Part shown: piece after piece, positions 61,710-64,000 of the stretch
Layout: each line of letters begins with the position of its first letter
Position numbering within the stretch: the first letter of the stretch is position 1
DNA from: Hymenobacter cyanobacteriorum
GTDB lineage: Bacteria; Bacteroidota; Bacteroidia; Cytophagales; Hymenobacteraceae
Length of the DNA: 64,000 nt
NCBI RefSeq assembly: GCF_022631375.1
Contig: NZ_JALBGC010000001.1
Span: forward strand, 992,001 to 1,056,000
Direction of reading: 5' to 3'
Notes under the pieces: model-generated
Databases searched by the model: none
Told to the model about the DNA's origin: nothing
What the model saw: the letters and a program-made list of their open reading frames with translations, nothing else
Program-made: the position numbers and the translations under genes

Positions 61710-62363
61710 ATGACCCGAATTATTCTCGCCGACGACCACACCATCCTGCGCGATGGGATTCGCGCGCTGCTTTCGGCCGAAACGGACCTGGAAGTAGTTG
61801 GCGAAGCCAGCAACGGGGCCGAAGTCCTGGCCATTCTGGAAACAACCCCCGCCGACGTGGTGCTGATGGATGTGCAAATGCCCGTGCTCGACGGCTTTGC
61901 CACCATGCCCGAGTTGCGCCAGCGCTTCCCCGAAGTGCGCGTGCTGGTGCTCACCATGCTCGACCACGAAAACTATGTGGCCCGCATGCTCGAAGCCGGC
62001 GCGCTGGGCTACGTGCTTAAAAACGCGGCTATCTCGGAGATTACGCACGCCATCCGCACGGTGGCGGCCAGCAACCCGTTTCTGTGCACCGAAATCGGCC
62101 TGAACATGCTCTACAAGGCCGTGGCGCAGTCGGCCAGCCTGGCCCCCGAGGAGGGCGGCGCATCGGGGGCCGACCTCACGGCCCGCGAGTTGGAGGTGCT
62201 GAAGCTGATTGCTGAAGGCCTGACCAACGGCGAAATCGCCGACAAGCTCTTCACCAGCAAGCGCACCATCGAAACCCACCGCCAGAACATCATCGCCAAA
62301 ACCCAGGCCAAGAACACCGCCGCCCTCATCAAGCTGGCCGTAAGCCGGGGGTTGATTTCGTAG
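61710..62363 (+). CDS. NarL/FixJ-type response regulator 2
   Basis: 217 residues, complete receiver (IILADDHTILRDGIRALL, Asp in VVLMDVQMPVLDG about 55, Lys in YVLKNAAIS) and LuxR HTH (LTARELEVLKLIAEGLTNGE, IADKLFTSKRTIETHRQNII). The HTH is nearly the same as in regulator 1, so the two are paralogues. A TACCTCTG one base from TAnnTTTG precedes the ATG closely. ATG 61710 chosen; longer frame to 61617 lies in the divergent promoter region. Confidence 0.95.
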   Translation: MTRIILADDHTILRDGIRALLSAETDLEVVGEASNGAEVLAILETTPADVVLMDVQMPVLDGFATMPELRQRFPEVRVLVLTMLDHENYVARMLEAGALGYVLKNAAISEITHAIRTVAASNPFLCTEIGLNMLYKAVAQSASLAPEEGGASGADLTARELEVLKLIAEGLTNGEIADKLFTSKRTIETHRQNIIAKTQAKNTAALIKLAVSRGLIS

Positions 62364-62420
62364 CCCGGGCAACTCGGTATAAGTACGGATTTGCACGTGT
62401 TTGGCTGGCTCCGCAACGCC

Positions 62421-62520
62421 CGTCATGTAGAGCGCAGCGAAGCATCTCGCGTGCTTTAACTAATTCTGATGATTGGATTGCATTGCGCACGCGAGATGCT
62501 TCGCTGCGCTCTGCATGACG
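62421..62520. repeat. Fold-back element, family B copy 4
   Basis: 34-bp arms 62421-62454 and 62487-62520 with one mismatch (cgtcatgtagagcgcagcga). It lies between convergent genes. Confidence 0.95.
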
Positions 62521-62542
62521 TGCTTTCTACGCACAGCAGCTG

Positions 62543-63301
62543 CTAATTCAGCAGCCCGCCCACCGTGCCGATGGTGAGCGCCACGATGACCGTGTTGAAC
62601 AGAAACGACACGCAGCCGTGCAGCAGGGCCACGCCGCGCAGCTCGCGGTTGGCAATGGCGATGTCGGCGGTCTGGGCCGTCATGCCGATGACGAAGGAGA
62701 AGTAGGCAAAGTCGATGTAGTTGGGCTTGAGCTTGGGCTTACCACCGTCCTGGTCATCGGGAAAAACGAGGCCGCCCACGTCGCGGCCGGTGGCTTCGTC
62801 CTTATCGTAGTAGGTATGAGCGTAGCGCAGCGTGAACACAAGGTGCACCAGCAACCAGGCCAGCACCACGGCGGCCACGCTGAGCACCACGTGCAGCATA
62901 CACACATGGGCCGGCAGCTTGTCGAGCGAGCGCAGCAGGCCCACCACCGCGCCCAGGCTGGCAATGGCCGCCCCCAGCACCAGCACGAAACCCACGGTAC
63001 GGGGCAGGTCTTCGGTGCCAGCCACGCAGCGGATGTCCTCGGTGTCGGCTTCCCACATGCCCAGCAGCACCTGCACCAAATCGGCCGCCCCGAAGCCCAC
63101 CCAGCCCATTACGGTGCGGGCCAGCGGGCCAATCTCGGCCGATGGCACCCAGGGGGCCAGGGCGAGCGGCAGCAGCCAGGCCGCCAGCCCGCCCACTAGC
63201 AGCGCCAGCCCCAGCCGCCAGCGCACGTCAAGCGAGCGAATGAGCTCGGCGGGGGTTTTCTCGGGCGTCGTGTCGGGGGCAGCTGCGGGTTTCTGGCTCA
63301 T
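62543..63301 (-). CDS. DUF1345 membrane protein
   Basis: 252 residues with about six membrane helices (for example RLGLALLVGGLAAWLLPLAL, SVAAVVLAWLLVHLVFTLRY, FSFVIGMTAQTADIAIANRE). The end FVIGMTAQTADI... ...HGCVSFLFNTVIVALTIGTV matches DUF1345, a family of predicted integral membrane proteins of unknown function. ATG 63301. Confidence 0.9.
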   Translation of the reverse strand: MSQKPAAAPDTTPEKTPAELIRSLDVRWRLGLALLVGGLAAWLLPLALAPWVPSAEIGPLARTVMGWVGFGAADLVQVLLGMWEADTEDIRCVAGTEDLPRTVGFVLVLGAAIASLGAVVGLLRSLDKLPAHVCMLHVVLSVAAVVLAWLLVHLVFTLRYAHTYYDKDEATGRDVGGLVFPDDQDGGKPKLKPNYIDFAYFSFVIGMTAQTADIAIANRELRGVALLHGCVSFLFNTVIVALTIGTVGGLLN

Positions 63302-63348
63302 GGAGGTGGCAAGGTAGGGCCGGGCGGGCGGCCGCTGAATACTTGTGT

Positions 63349-63435
63349 GTCATCCTGAGCGTAGCAAAGGACCTTTTCACGACTGAATGGACATTGCTCA
63401 GACGGGATAAGGTCCTTCGCTGCACGCAGGATGAC
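63349..63435. repeat. Fold-back element, family A copy 3 (decayed)
   Basis: Arms 63349-63378 and 63406-63435 with about five mismatches; loop shares tcacgactgaatg with copy 1. It lies between divergent genes. Confidence 0.85.
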
Positions 63436-63512
63436 GGCCGTTTTCAGCATTCCAGCCAGCGATGAAATAAACCGGGAAAAGCAAAAGCGCCGTCCGGCTG
63501 TTACTTCGTGGT

Positions 63513-64000
63513 ATGAATGCAGCTCCCCTTTCCGGCCTCTACGCGCCCTCGCTCGCCCTCGTTACCGATTTGTACCAGCTCACGATGGCCTACGGCTACT
63601 GGCAGCAGGGCCTGCAGGACCGCGAGGCGGTGTTTCACCTCTACTTCCGCAAGGCGCCGTTTCAGGGCGGCTACGCGGTGGCGGCGGGCCTCGCGCTGGC
63701 CGTGGACTGGGTGGAGAACCTGAAATTCTCGGAAGACGACCTCGAATACCTCGGCAGCCTGCGCGGCAGCAAGGGCGGCGTCATGTTCCCGGCCGAGTTT
63801 CTGGATTACCTGCGGCATATGCAGTTCAGCTGCGACATCGACGCTGTGCCCGAGGGCACCGTGGTGTTCGGCAACGAGCCGCTGATGCGCATTCAGGGGC
63901 CGCTGCTGCAGGCGCAGCTGCTCGAAACGGCGCTGCTCACGCTCATCAATTTCCAGACGCTGATTGCCACCAAGGCCGCCCGCATCCGCGAAGCCACCGG
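63513..64000 (+). CDS. pncB: Nicotinate phosphoribosyltransferase (partial)
   Basis: First 162 codons only; the window ends inside the gene. LVTDLYQLTMAYGYWQQGLQ, FHLYFRKAPFQGGYAVAAGL and FGNEPLMRIQGPLLQAQLLE match the N-terminal part of nicotinate phosphoribosyltransferase, the NAD-salvage enzyme that makes nicotinate mononucleotide from nicotinate and PRPP. ATG at 63513 opens MNAAPLSGLYAPSLAL. Confidence 0.94.
   Translation, partial: MNAAPLSGLYAPSLALVTDLYQLTMAYGYWQQGLQDREAVFHLYFRKAPFQGGYAVAAGLALAVDWVENLKFSEDDLEYLGSLRGSKGGVMFPAEFLDYLRHMQFSCDIDAVPEGTVVFGNEPLMRIQGPLLQAQLLETALLTLINFQTLIATKAARIREAT

Overview
The window looks like a chromosome segment of a high-GC member of the Bacteroidota, most likely Hymenobacter or a close Cytophagales relative. 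This is inferred from gene content and signals, not from a database search. It carries Bacteroidota-type promoters (TTG, about 20 nt, TAnnTTTG), type IX secretion C-terminal sorting domains of both type A and type B, and a TonB-dependent receptor with a carboxypeptidase-like regulatory domain. It also has LytS/LytTR signalling and many signal-peptide lipoproteins. There is one tRNA gene, no rRNA, no recognisable transposase, phage gene or CRISPR array.

Layout. 0.1-6.4 kb: envelope and metabolic genes (SGNH lipoprotein, metallophosphoesterase, SIMPL protein, Cys/Met-metabolism PLP enzyme, VTT membrane protein), then tRNA-Arg(ACG). 6.8-10.6 kb: two proteins with CarboxypepD_reg-like domains, the second an outer-membrane receptor. 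10.6-14.4 kb: an arabinan-degrading pair, GH51 and GH127. 14.6-18.8 kb: a Kai-type operon, kaiC-kaiB-kaiB-PAS histidine kinase. 18.9-21.3 kb: a small DUF1153-like protein and a LytS/LytTR two-component pair. 21.6-25.2 kb: di-haem peroxidase, a tiny lipoprotein and a type B T9SS cargo. 25.2-32.6 kb: a probable operon with PqqD-like protein, ATP-grasp ligase, fold-III PLP decarboxylase, a urea-transporter/M23-peptidase fusion, an outer-membrane barrel and a TPR protein. 32.8-37.4 kb: small proteins, fructose-bisphosphate aldolase and an aldo/keto reductase.

37.4-48.0 kb (minus strand) is the most unusual region. It is a seven-gene operon encoding a vWA-like lipoprotein, a 3-TM protein, a tubulin/FtsZ-like protein, an SrfB-like giant with an actin/Hsp70 ATPase fold, a single-span Pro/Ala-rich protein, a MotA/ExbB-like channel with a long coiled-coil tail, and a MotB-like protein with an OmpA-type periplasmic domain. 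Together these suggest an envelope-spanning, ion-driven machine with two cytoskeleton-type nucleotidases. Parts recall the ZorAB motor of Zorya, but the set is not Zorya. 48.3-64 kb: SpoIIAA-like protein, ferredoxin reductase and ferredoxin, an ECF sigma/anti-sigma pair divergent from a 2466-residue metalloprotease with 14 TIG repeats, an NTF2-like protein, KdsC-type phosphatase, two divergent NarL-type regulators, a DUF1345 membrane protein and the start of nicotinate phosphoribosyltransferase.

A second signal runs through the whole window: at least 15 intergenic fold-back elements (inverted repeats with arms of about 25-40 bp), in several sequence families. Two families and one larger element share a core of the form CATnnnGAGCGnAGC. 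Five of the six gaps in the seven-gene operon that can be inspected as non-overlapping spacers contain a fold-back, each of a different sequence family.
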